NCBI GenBank assembly: GCA_018302235.1
Contig: JAGVZW010000036.1
Coordinates: forward strand, 1 to 43,540
Source of the DNA: Candidatus Woesearchaeota archaeon
GTDB lineage: Archaea; Nanobdellota; Nanobdellia; SCGC-AAA011-G17; GW2011-AR18
DNA: 43,540 bases
Direction of reading: 5' to 3'
This document shows positions 1-12,958 of this stretch, piece by piece. The notes beneath the pieces are model-generated. The model was not told where the DNA came from, searched no databases, and saw nothing but the letters and a program-made list of their open reading frames with translations. The position numbers and the translations under genes were made by a program. Every line of letters starts with the position of its first letter. Position 1 is the stretch's first letter.

Positions 1-1
1 A

Positions 2-646
2 AAGAAAGTTTATGTTGATAAAGAAGGAATAAAACAATTTCTTGCAACATTGAAATATCCTCTCTACTATCTTGATTTTGAGACATTTTCAACAGCAATT
101 CCGATGTTTGATGGCTTGAAAGCTTACTCGCAAATTCCTTTTCAATTTTCGTTGCATATTGTCAAGAAAGAAGGCAGTAAGCCAGAGCATCACGCTTTTT
201 TGTATGATGAAAATGGCGATCCACGAGAAGAGTTTGTTATTGCATTAAAAAAAGTAATTGGAGAGAAAGGAACCGTCTTAGTGTATAACCAAAGCTTTGA
301 AATTGGAAGGCTGAAAGAGCTTGCAGAATATTTTCCAGAGCATAAAGAATGGATTGATAATGTTTTGAAAAGAATAGTTGATTTGCTTGTTCCATTCAGG
401 GAATTTAGCTATTACAATCCCAAACAGCAAGGCAGTGCTTCTATCAAGGATGTTCTTCCTGCAATAACTGGAAAGAGCTACAAAGGCATGGTAATTGGAG
501 ATGGAGGAACAGCTTCTGTCGAGTTTTATAATATGTGTTATAATAATGGAAAAGATGTTAGAGAATCTCTATTGAAATATTGCGAGTTAGATACTTTATC
601 AGAGGTTATGATAGTGAACGAGCTTCAAAAAATTGTAAGTGAATAA
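2..646 (+). CDS. DUF2779-like nuclease-related protein, C-terminal part (N-terminus beyond window edge)
   Basis: Frame is open from base 2 (KKVYVDKEGIKQFLATLKYPLYYLDFETFSTAIPMFDGLKAYSQIPFQFSLHIV); YLDFET + IPxFxGxxxYxQIPFQ(Y)S resembles DUF2779 family. The ORF-track start at 50 is a TTG inside the open frame. Confidence 0.7.
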   Translation, partial: KKVYVDKEGIKQFLATLKYPLYYLDFETFSTAIPMFDGLKAYSQIPFQFSLHIVKKEGSKPEHHAFLYDENGDPREEFVIALKKVIGEKGTVLVYNQSFEIGRLKELAEYFPEHKEWIDNVLKRIVDLLVPFREFSYYNPKQQGSASIKDVLPAITGKSYKGMVIGDGGTASVEFYNMCYNNGKDVRESLLKYCELDTLSEVMIVNELQKIVSE

Positions 647-715
647 ATCTAGTAGGCTAGGGTTTTATTGTTTAGATTTTAAGAATAGTTAAGTTTAGGC
701 TATGTTAAGGGTGTT

Positions 716-794
716 TTTTAAGATAATCTCAACTTAAATGGATTAGGGTGGAATACAGAAGAATAATGTTGCTCATTTTTAATTGGTTATTATG
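716..794. repeat. 79-bp direct repeat copy 1, leader/start region of the 1046 gene
   Basis: Identical to 970-1048 (offset 254); ends exactly at ATG, followed here by CTA TGA. Confidence 0.95.
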
Positions 795-969
795 CTATGA
801 AAATGCCATATTTTGACTGTTTGTTTATATAAGAATGCCAATAATTATAATGTATATGATAAAATGAAGAGAGTTATTATTTGATCGCCATTCCGACCCA
901 TACTGTAAAGCTATTATCCTTTCTTATAATTATGTATTTTATGACCCTATAATAGTGAGAATTTTATAA

Positions 970-1048
970 TTTTAAGATAATCTCAACTTAAATGGATTAG
1001 GGTGGAATACAGAAGAATAATGTTGCTCATTTTTAATTGGTTATTATG
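970..1048. repeat. 79-bp direct repeat copy 2, ends at ATG start of downstream gene
   Basis: Identical to 716-794 by eye. Confidence 0.95.
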
Positions 1049-1525
1049 TTATTAGAAAGATTTAAATGGCTAAAGATATTGAAAAAATCCATGTCAACCG
1101 ATAAACCTGATAAAATCATGGAATATTTGGAAGATTTAAATAAAAGGATTTCCGATATAGAAAATAATCTATCAACGAGAAATCCAGAAATTTCAGTAGA
1201 ACAAGATCCTTTCAAGGCAGTTAAACAAGAGTCATTCATAGAGTTTTTTAAAAAATTCGATCCAAAGAACGAAACAGACAAAACATTAGTTATTATGTTT
1301 TTCTTAGAATCGAGAAGGAATATTAAACATATAACCACAAAAGATATTGCTGAAGGATATAAAGAAGTTAGGGAAAAAACTCCTGTAAACGTTTCTGATA
1401 AAGTGCAACTCTTACATAAAAAAGGTTTGATAATGCCAGGAGAGATAGTTAATAATTTAAAAGGATGGATAATTACAAGATCTGGTCTAGAATATTTGAA
1501 AAAACTGAAAAATGAAACAAAATAA
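1046..1525 (+). CDS. Hypothetical protein, N-terminal coiled coil + winged-helix-like C-terminus
   Basis: ORF; ATG at 1046 preferred over TTG 1037; pattern GLIMPG...KGWIITRSGLEYLKKL resembles wHTH wing. Confidence 0.65.
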   Translation: MLLERFKWLKILKKSMSTDKPDKIMEYLEDLNKRISDIENNLSTRNPEISVEQDPFKAVKQESFIEFFKKFDPKNETDKTLVIMFFLESRRNIKHITTKDIAEGYKEVREKTPVNVSDKVQLLHKKGLIMPGEIVNNLKGWIITRSGLEYLKKLKNETK

Positions 1526-1733
1526 AGGTAAGAAGAGTGTAGCAGAGAAAATAGCAGAACTTGGCAGATTTTTAGATATTCCAAGGACTGCAGAAGAGAT
1601 TAAAAAAGAAATAAAGGATAAGAAAGGGAATAACATTCCGTTGCAAGATATTCGCGTGAATCTTCTATATCTCTTAAGAAGAGAAAAACTAAAACGGAAA
1701 AAAGAAGGTAATTTTTATAGGTATCACAATTAA
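1512..1733 (+). CDS. Small winged-helix-like protein
   Basis: Overlaps previous stop; EEIKKEIKDKKG...IRVNLLYLLRREKLKRKKEGNFYRY. Confidence 0.6.
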   Translation: MKQNKGKKSVAEKIAELGRFLDIPRTAEEIKKEIKDKKGNNIPLQDIRVNLLYLLRREKLKRKKEGNFYRYHN

Positions 1734-1735
1734 AA

Positions 1736-2182
1736 ATGGACGAAGAAATTAGAAAGAAATTAGAAAAAATTGAAAAAAGGCTTAGTGTATTAGAAGGTCT
1801 GTCTAAAAAAGAAAATCTTTTATTACAAGAAAATCTTTCAGACGAGATTTTTGAAGAACAAGATGGAAAAATTGTTGTGACACAAATTACCGGAGAAACT
1901 CCAAAGGAGAAGGCAAAAAATATTGTTTTATTAAGCCTTTTAGGATACAAACAAAAATTAGGAGAATTAGATGTTCATGCTTCTAAACTACGTGAGAATG
2001 TCGCTATTCATCAAATTCCTTTAGAAAATTTTGGGACATGGGTAAAAGAATTAAGTCCCCAATCAATTATAAAAAAAGGTAAGAGGGGGAGTACAAAGAT
2101 CACATATAAACTAACTACTTTTGGGGAAGCAAAAGCTAAGAATTTATTAAAAGAGATACTTGCAAATGGAAAAACAGGATGA
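1736..2182 (+). CDS. Hypothetical protein, coiled-coil N-terminus + wHTH-like C-terminus
   Basis: Starts 3 nt after previous stop; C-terminus ...TKITYKLTTFGEAKAKNLLKEI. Confidence 0.6.
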   Translation: MDEEIRKKLEKIEKRLSVLEGLSKKENLLLQENLSDEIFEEQDGKIVVTQITGETPKEKAKNIVLLSLLGYKQKLGELDVHASKLRENVAIHQIPLENFGTWVKELSPQSIIKKGKRGSTKITYKLTTFGEAKAKNLLKEILANGKTG

Positions 2183-2933
2183 ATTTATAAAAATCTTTAG
2201 CAGTATGCCGAAAGAGTTAAGAGAAAATTTAGAAAAATACTTTCTTGAGATTATTAAAAATTATAAAGAGAATAGGTGGGAACCATCAGAACTTAACGGA
2301 GCCAAATTTTCGGAAGTGGTTTTTAGAATATTAGAATGGCACACAAATAATAGTTACACTCCCTTTGGTACTAAAATACAACCTTTCAACGATAAGCTAA
2401 AACAATTTGAAAATAAAACAAATTTTTCCAATAGCATAAAGTTTCATATTCCTAAAATGTTGGCCGTTATCTATTCGCTACGTAATGATAGGGGTGTAAG
2501 TCATGTCGGGGGAGATGTAAATCCAAATCACATGGACTCTGTAGCAATAGTCTATATATCTAAATGGATTTTAGCAGAAATAATTCGTATTGTTCATACA
2601 TTGTCAATTTCTGATGCTCATGGACTAGTTGAAAAAATTGTGGAAAAAGAGATTCCGATTGTATGGACTATTTTCAATAAAAAACGAGTACTTAATATAA
2701 ATCTCAATTTTGAAGACAAAACCCTTGTTTTATTATATTCTGAGTACCCAAAAGAAATTAACGAAAAAAATTTATGCACATGGGTAGAGCACTCTAACTC
2801 TTCAATTTACAAGAATATAATTAAAAAGTTACATAAAGAAAAATTTATAGAATATGATAAAGAATCTTCTTCAGTCATAATATCCCCAAAGGGAATTAAG
2901 AGGGTGGAGCAGGAAATTGATTTTATGTTTTAG
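2166..2933 (+). CDS. HEPN/Abi_C-like protein with C-terminal winged helix
   Basis: Overlaps upstream ORF; motif LRNDRGVSHVGGDVNPNHMDSV (R-N-x5-H) resembles HEPN Rx4-6H / abortive infection C-terminal region. Confidence 0.6.
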   Translation: MEKQDEFIKIFSSMPKELRENLEKYFLEIIKNYKENRWEPSELNGAKFSEVVFRILEWHTNNSYTPFGTKIQPFNDKLKQFENKTNFSNSIKFHIPKMLAVIYSLRNDRGVSHVGGDVNPNHMDSVAIVYISKWILAEIIRIVHTLSISDAHGLVEKIVEKEIPIVWTIFNKKRVLNINLNFEDKTLVLLYSEYPKEINEKNLCTWVEHSNSSIYKNIIKKLHKEKFIEYDKESSSVIISPKGIKRVEQEIDFMF

Positions 2934-2939
2934 TCTCAT

Positions 2940-4699
2940 TCATCTCAAACTCTCCTCAATAATTTTCTGTTCTTCTTTTGTCAGCCCATAGATCCTATAA
3001 ACTTCTTGATCTATCTTATCATCTGTTTCTTTGATTTCTTTCTCTAAGCGTGTTTTTTCATCAGTTTGTTTGTCTTTGATTTCGTTTAGACGTTTGTTAA
3101 GAGAAAGCATTTTGTCTACGAGTTTTATTATTTCTTTAGATTCATCATTGTTTATTATCTTAATTGGAAAGCTTCTTGCATACTCATACATAAATTCCAT
3201 AGTTAATTGTGAACGATTCCATAAATATCTATGCGCAAACCAACTTATCAATTTTGAATTCAATAACCCAAGTAAATATTTTAAATCTACTTTTGATTCC
3301 CAGATTAAGGTTACTGTCTTATCTGCATAAAATTCATCATTTGTATATGTTCCTACTAATCTAGCATTTCTATAATTAGCGATTAGTTTCTTACCTTGCC
3401 TCGAGACTATTCTTTGGAAAATTAGTTTCTCTCCTTTAATATAATAAGAAGAAACAATATCCTTTACTTTGATAAAATAATCAGAATTGAAATTATATCT
3501 ATTAATCTCTCTTCCTCTTAAACAATTTGTAGAATGAGTAGTTTTTTCTTTAGACAAATATTTAGCTACGGGACCACCCCAATTTATTTTCGCTATCTCG
3601 CTCAATTTTACAGTATTTTTTAATACATTATCAAAAATGCTTTGATTTTTATCTGTTATCCATAATGGAAATCTTTTATTAGTAAAATATGTTATTTTTG
3701 ATCTATTTTCCTCAAATACTTTATTATTTGTAAAACCAACCACTATACTATTAGAAATTTTTTTCTTTTTTCTACAAATAAAAATAATTTGTTCTAATTC
3801 AACATCTTCAAAAGCTTCTGAAGCGTCTATTATTCTTATAACATCAAATTTTAAAAGTTGTTTTCTTGTCTCTTCCCATGAATTGATATAGGTTAATTGT
3901 TTTGGTACTATAAATGAAATAATGCCTCCGTCTCTTAGTAATTCTAAACCTCTAAATATGAAAAAAGAAGCGGTATTTCCTGTTTTATCTTTGTACTTGG
4001 ACTTCAAAAATATCTTGTCCTTATCTGATATTTCTGCACCGTAAGGTGGATTTCCAATCACAACATCAAAACCGCCATTATTCATAACATCTTTAAATTC
4101 TTCTTCCCATTTGAATGCTTTATCTCCTGCTACAGCAGGATAGTCAATCAATGAATTTCCAACTTTAATATTCTCCTGCAATGTTGGCAGTCTATGTTTT
4201 TTCTCTGCAGTTTTTAACAATAAATTTAATTGAGCAATTTCCACAGCTTTTGGATCTAAATCCACGCCAAAAATATTTTCTTTTAGAATCTCAACTTTTC
4301 TCCCATAGCTTGCAGATGCACCAGTTAAGTCCAATTTGGTCTGAGTAATTTCTCCGTTTTTCTTTTTGTCTAAAGTAACTAGGTAATCAAAAGCTTTCAT
4401 TAAGAAACTTCCAGAACCACATGCAGGATCTAAAACTTTAATGTTTTTCAAATCGAATTTCTTATCTTTAGCTAACTCACCAATTGTATTTTTTACAATA
4501 TAATCAACAACATAAGTAGGTGTATAGTATATTCCTTGCTCCTTTCTGTATGCCTTTCCTTCTGTCAAACTTGCTCGTTTCGCAGTTTTCTTTAGTATAT
4601 GACCTAAATACTGCTCATAGATATTTCCAAGAACATCTGCATCAATAGCTGAAAAATCGTAATGAACTGTATTATCTGCTGTTTTGAATAAGCCATAAA
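2940..4699 (-). pseudogene. Type IIG restriction-modification enzyme, N6-adenine methylase/specificity part
   Basis: VLDPACGSGSFLMKAFDYL, DVVIGNPPYGAEIS (NPPY); frame is open upstream of the track TTG start (IIYGLFKTADNTVHYDFSAIDADVLGNIYEQYLGHILKKTAKRAS...) with no ATG. Confidence 0.8.
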
Positions 4700-5398
4700 T
4701 TATTCGAGAGTTCTAATGAATATTAGCCTATCAATAATTCTCTGGACAGCTTCTTCTAAATCTTCTTCAGTTAGATTTTTTGCAGAATTATTTTTAAGAA
4801 TATTTTTAGTTAATAATTCTCTAAATCTTGTTAAGTCGCTAAGAAGCTGTTTATCTATTGGGATTTTCTTTGCTTTTTTACCCCATTTCTCAGCTTCTTT
4901 ATCTATTAATCCGAGTTCTAAACTTTCCCTTGATAAAAGCCACAATTGTTCAAAATTATCTAAAAATTGTCTGCAGTTTATTGAAAAGAATTGATTTTGC
5001 AAATAATTAACAGATTTCCATTCGGCATTAAAAACTTTTATTCCTTCAAAGTCTGTTAGAATTGCCCACGTTGCACCTTTGTGCCATGCGTAATTGATTG
5101 CTTGCTCAGCAAACTCTTTTCTATCTAAATCTTCTCTCAGAGATTTAGCCTCGAGAAAAAGTTTAGGTATTCCTTCAATTCTAAAAGAATAATCTACCCT
5201 TCCTTTTGATATTTTCTCTTCAGCAGTAACTTCATCACCATCTTCAACGCTCCAACCTAAAGCACGAAATAAAGGAAGAATAAAATCTTTCTTTGTCATT
5301 TCCTCGTTATAGGATTTAGCTTTCCCAGATTCTATTAATTTGTTATATTTTTCTACTAATTTTTTGACTTCCTCTCGTGCTTGTTCTTTTGTTATCAT
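4700..5398 (-). pseudogene. Type IIG restriction-modification enzyme, N-terminal PD-(D/E)XK nuclease part
   Basis: GRVDYSFRIEGIPKLFLEAKS nuclease motif; ends FIRTLE* immediately before the out-of-frame IIYGLF of the methylase part. Confidence 0.75.
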
Positions 5399-5541
5399 TT
5401 TTTCTCACTTTTTCTTGGAGTATTCCAATACGGACTTTTGCATTTATGGCAGACTTTTGGCTCTTCAGTTGTTGTTTCTCGAGGAACCCATTTATGCCCA
5501 CATAGTTCACAAACATAGCCTTCTAGTTTAACTTTTCCCAT
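5395..5541 (-). CDS. Small zinc-ribbon (rubrerythrin-like) protein
   Basis: MGKVKLEGYVCELCGHKWVPRETTTEEPKVCHKCKSPYWNTPRKSEKK*; two CxxC pairs; ATGA overlap with R-M start at 5398. Not in ORF track. Confidence 0.8.
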   Translation of the reverse strand: MGKVKLEGYVCELCGHKWVPRETTTEEPKVCHKCKSPYWNTPRKSEKK

Positions 5542-5561
5542 ATCAACCAATTGTATTCTCT

Positions 5562-5717
5562 TTAGAATATTTTATATAAAATAACCTCTATTACGGTTAT
5601 TATTACGATTAAGATCACTACAGTCATAGGGGTTAACATTATCTTTGATTTTATAGTTTCGGAATATTTTAATAGGCCTCCACCAGATGAGGGTAAATGA
5701 ATTTTATTTTCTGCCAT
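5562..5717 (-). CDS. Preprotein translocase subunit Sec61beta
   Basis: MAENKIHLPSSGGGLLKYSETIKSKIMLTPMTVVILIVIITVIEVILYKIF*; PSSGGGLxxY + single C-terminal TM is Sec61beta architecture. Not in ORF track. Confidence 0.85.
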   Translation of the reverse strand: MAENKIHLPSSGGGLLKYSETIKSKIMLTPMTVVILIVIITVIEVILYKIF

Positions 5718-5769
5718 GTTGATTTAATATTATTAACTTTTATAAACCTTGCTATTTATTTTTATAGTT

Positions 5770-7602
5770 ATGGAATTGTTAGTACCAGTAGGTTCAATGG
5801 ATTGTTTAAAGGCTGCAGTATTAAATGGAGCTGATGCTGTATATTTGGGTTTAAAGGATTTTTCTGCTAGAAAGTTTGCAAGAAATTTTTCTATATTTGA
5901 ATTGAAAAAGGCCATAGAGATTTGTCATGGATATGATATTAAGGTTTATTTAGCAATGAATATCTTGGTTAAAAATAATGAAATAAAAAGATTTTTTTTG
6001 AATTTAAAAGAGGCATATCAGTTAGGAATAGATGCAGTAATAATCCAAGATTTAGGTTTAATAAATTTAATTAAAAAAAATTTTCCAGATTTAAAGATTC
6101 ATTTATCTACTCAAAATTCTGTTTTTAATTCATTATCTGTTCGAGATAATGTTGAAAGAATAATTTTACCAAGGGAATTGGGTTATGAAAACATAAAGAA
6201 TTTAAAAATAAATAAAGAACTGGAGATTTTTGTACATGGTGCTATTTGTGTGTCAGTTTCTGGACAATGTTTATTATCCTCTTTTTTAGGGGGCAGATCA
6301 GGAAATAGAGGGGCTTGTGCACAACCATGTAGAAAGAGATACAATAATGAATATTTTTTGTCAACAAAAGATCTTTGTTTGATTGAAAAGATTCCAGAAT
6401 TAATTAAGATAGGGATTACAGCCTTGAAGATTGAGGGTAGAATGAGAAGACCTTTTTATGTTGCAATTGTTACTAGATTATATAAGACTGCAATTGAATA
6501 TGCTGGGAGTGGTAAAGTGTTTAAATTGTCTCAAGAGGCATTGAATAAGCTTAAGTTAGCATATAATAGGGAATTTTGTTGTGGAAAGATATTTGATGAT
6601 TTTATTTTTGCAAGGGATTTTTCTTCTCATCGTGGACTTTTAGCAGGTAAAAAGAATTTTTCGTTATCTTTTGATTTTGAAAGGAATGAAGAGGTTGTTG
6701 TTAAAGAGAGTGGTATTTTGAAAACAGTTATTTTAAAAAAAGATTATAAAAAAAATGATATTCTTTTGGATTTTGATGAGATATATAAATTAAAAGTAGA
6801 TTATTTTAGCAGACCTTTAAAGAAGGTTAGTAAGGTAAAATATAAAAGAATAAATAAAGAATTGTTTTTACCAAGGTTTTCTAGTATAAAGAATAATGAT
6901 AAAATAAGATTTTTTGTGAGGGTTTATAATAAAAAAGATGCTTTTTTAGCGTATGAGTATGGTGCTGATGTTATTTATGTTGATGTATTTAATCTGGATT
7001 TAGATGAAATTAAAAAAAGAATAGGAGATAAATTATTTTTGTATATTCCTAGAATCATTTATGATAAAGATATTAAGATTATTCAAAAAATTATTAGAAG
7101 AATACAACCTAAGGGTTTATTAGTTGGAAATCCTGCTTTTTTGAATGAAAAATTGGAGATTCATCTGGATTATAATTTTAATGTTTTTAATGATATAGAT
7201 TTGATTTATTATAAAAATTATTTGGTGATTATTTCTCCAGAATTAAGTATTAAAGAACTTGCTTTTTTTTCTAATAAAAGATTTATTTGTTTGTTACATG
7301 GTAAGATTATTTTAATGACCTTTGCACATAATTTTCAGGAAGCAGTATTGAGGGATGAAAGGGGTTTTTTTAGGATTAATGGGATCTATAATGGTTCAGA
7401 GTTAATTAATGGCCGTGAGATTGCTCAACTAAATTTAATTATGAAATTGATTAATGAGGGAATAAAGTATTTTTATTTAGATTTAGAGAAAAATATTGAA
7501 ATTATTAAGATTTATAGGGCAATTATTAATGGAGAGAATGTAAATATGACTATTTATAAGAAGAATGCTACGGTAGCTTGGTTTTTTAACGGGGTTGATT
7601 AG
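5770..7602 (+). CDS. Peptidase U32 family protein
   Basis: MELLVPVGSMDCLKAAVLNGADAVYLGLKDFSARKFARNF and SGQCLLSSFLGGRSGNRGACAQPCRK motifs. Confidence 0.9.
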   Translation: MELLVPVGSMDCLKAAVLNGADAVYLGLKDFSARKFARNFSIFELKKAIEICHGYDIKVYLAMNILVKNNEIKRFFLNLKEAYQLGIDAVIIQDLGLINLIKKNFPDLKIHLSTQNSVFNSLSVRDNVERIILPRELGYENIKNLKINKELEIFVHGAICVSVSGQCLLSSFLGGRSGNRGACAQPCRKRYNNEYFLSTKDLCLIEKIPELIKIGITALKIEGRMRRPFYVAIVTRLYKTAIEYAGSGKVFKLSQEALNKLKLAYNREFCCGKIFDDFIFARDFSSHRGLLAGKKNFSLSFDFERNEEVVVKESGILKTVILKKDYKKNDILLDFDEIYKLKVDYFSRPLKKVSKVKYKRINKELFLPRFSSIKNNDKIRFFVRVYNKKDAFLAYEYGADVIYVDVFNLDLDEIKKRIGDKLFLYIPRIIYDKDIKIIQKIIRRIQPKGLLVGNPAFLNEKLEIHLDYNFNVFNDIDLIYYKNYLVIISPELSIKELAFFSNKRFICLLHGKIILMTFAHNFQEAVLRDERGFFRINGIYNGSELINGREIAQLNLIMKLINEGIKYFYLDLEKNIEIIKIYRAIINGENVNMTIYKKNATVAWFFNGVD

Positions 7603-7610
7603 TTATCACC

Positions 7611-7630
7611 GTGTATAGTATAATTAGAGA
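7611..7630. repeat. 23S rRNA processing stem, 3' side
   Basis: gtgtatagtataattagaga, perfect 20-nt reverse complement of 10540-10559. Confidence 0.9.
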
Positions 7631-10539
<2,909 letters not shown>

Positions 10540-10559
10540 TCTCTAATTATACTATACAC
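10540..10559. repeat. 23S rRNA processing stem, 5' side
   Basis: tctctaattatactatacac, complement of 7611-7630. Confidence 0.9.
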
Positions 10560-10630
10560 AGATGAACATGAAGTCATCAATCAGCTCTTAACTATCAGTT
10601 AAAGAGCATCATTATTTCATAGTTAAAACT

Positions 10631-10723
10631 TGGACCCGTCGGGATGTTCACAATTTTTTGATTGTTTTGAACCCGAAACCCCCGCCTTGCAGGGGCGGTG
10701 CTCTACCGTTGAGCTACGGGCCC
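10631..10723 (-). tRNA. tRNA-Ala(UGC) with 21-nt T-loop intron
   Basis: GGGCCCG TA GCTC AACGGTA GAGC A CCGCC CCTGCAA GGCGG GGGTT TCGGG TTCAAA[intron]T CCCGA CGGGTCC A; 93 nt genomic, 72 nt spliced. Confidence 0.9.
10645..10665 (-). other. Predicted BHB intron in tRNA-Ala at position 59/60
   Basis: T-stem TCGGG/CCCGA; central helix TTCA/TGAA; 5' bulge AA^A; 3' bulge CA^T; intron helix CAAT/ATTG; excision restores TTCAAAT. Confidence 0.85.
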
Positions 10724-10767
10724 GGATGAATATGAGTAATAAGCATTGATGTGAGAATATAATTATT

Positions 10768-12238
<1,471 letters not shown>

Positions 12239-12387
12239 ATTGTTTTGTACGACCAAATAATATGAATGCTTGATTGGAACAAGCTTAAATTTCACATCAA
12301 TATTGCTTTCTCATACTCAATCTTAAAGATAAGAGTATTCATTTTAACTATGAATTAACAAAAATAATAAAGAACAGATATTTAAAA

Positions 12388-12492
12388 TTATCTATTAGCG
12401 GCTCTTTTTTTCTTTTCTTTTTTCATTCTCTTTCTCTGCCATTTCCAACGCATCTGTCTTTTTTTCTTCCAACGTCTTGAGCTTCGCTTCAT
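12388..12492 (-). CDS. Ribosomal protein eL41 candidate (34 aa)
   Basis: MKRSSRRWKKKRQMRWKWQRKRMKKEKKKRAANR*; R/K/W-rich WKKKRxRxxKxxRKR pattern of eL41. Not in ORF track. Confidence 0.7.
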   Translation of the reverse strand: MKRSSRRWKKKRQMRWKWQRKRMKKEKKKRAANR

Positions 12493-12530
12493 AATAAAAG
12501 TGAGATTGACCTCATTTAAAAAGCTTTTTG

Positions 12531-12653
12531 TTAGTCGTCTTCCCAGTCTATGCCTTTTTCATCAGATTCTTCATTTTCTTCTTCATCCATGTCATCAAAG
12601 TCCCATGAATAGTCTTCATCTACTGCATCTGTTTGAGCTAATTTGTTTATCAT
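12531..12653 (-). CDS. Small highly acidic protein (40 aa)
   Basis: MINKLAQTDAVDEDYSWDFDDMDEEENEESDEKGIDWEDD*; complete ORF. Confidence 0.5.
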   Translation of the reverse strand: MINKLAQTDAVDEDYSWDFDDMDEEENEESDEKGIDWEDD

Positions 12654-12694
12654 AATTCTTGCTAATTAGAAAAATTTAAAAAACTATCTCTTGA

Positions 12695-12958
12695 ATGAAA
12701 ATATTAATTGCAAGTTGTGATAGTGAGTCTAGTAGAATAGTTGCACATTATTTTTTTAAAAAAAAGAATATCACATTTGATTTATTATGGTGCATCTAAT
12801 TCTGAATACGCTTCTCTGAAATAACTTTAAAACAATTTTTAGATTATGATCATTTAATATTAGCAATGGATGATATATCTGAAACATATTTATTAAGAAA
12901 GGGTCTTGAAGGAATAATAAGAGTTTCTTCAAATGTATACGAATCTATTCTAAAATAG
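12695..12958 (+). pseudogene. Decayed small protein, possibly low-molecular-weight phosphatase-like
   Basis: MKILIASCDSESSRIVAHYFFKKKNITFDLLW...(YGASNSEYASLK in alternate frame)...LKQFLDYDHLILAMDDISETYLLRKGLEGIIRVSSNVYESILK*; start and end share a frame but the middle is shifted with two stops. Confidence 0.4.

Noticed and set aside
1033-1950. Minus-strand ORFs 1033-1584 and 1600-1950
   Set aside because: Antisense to the tightly coupled plus-strand operon; F/S/L-rich translations.
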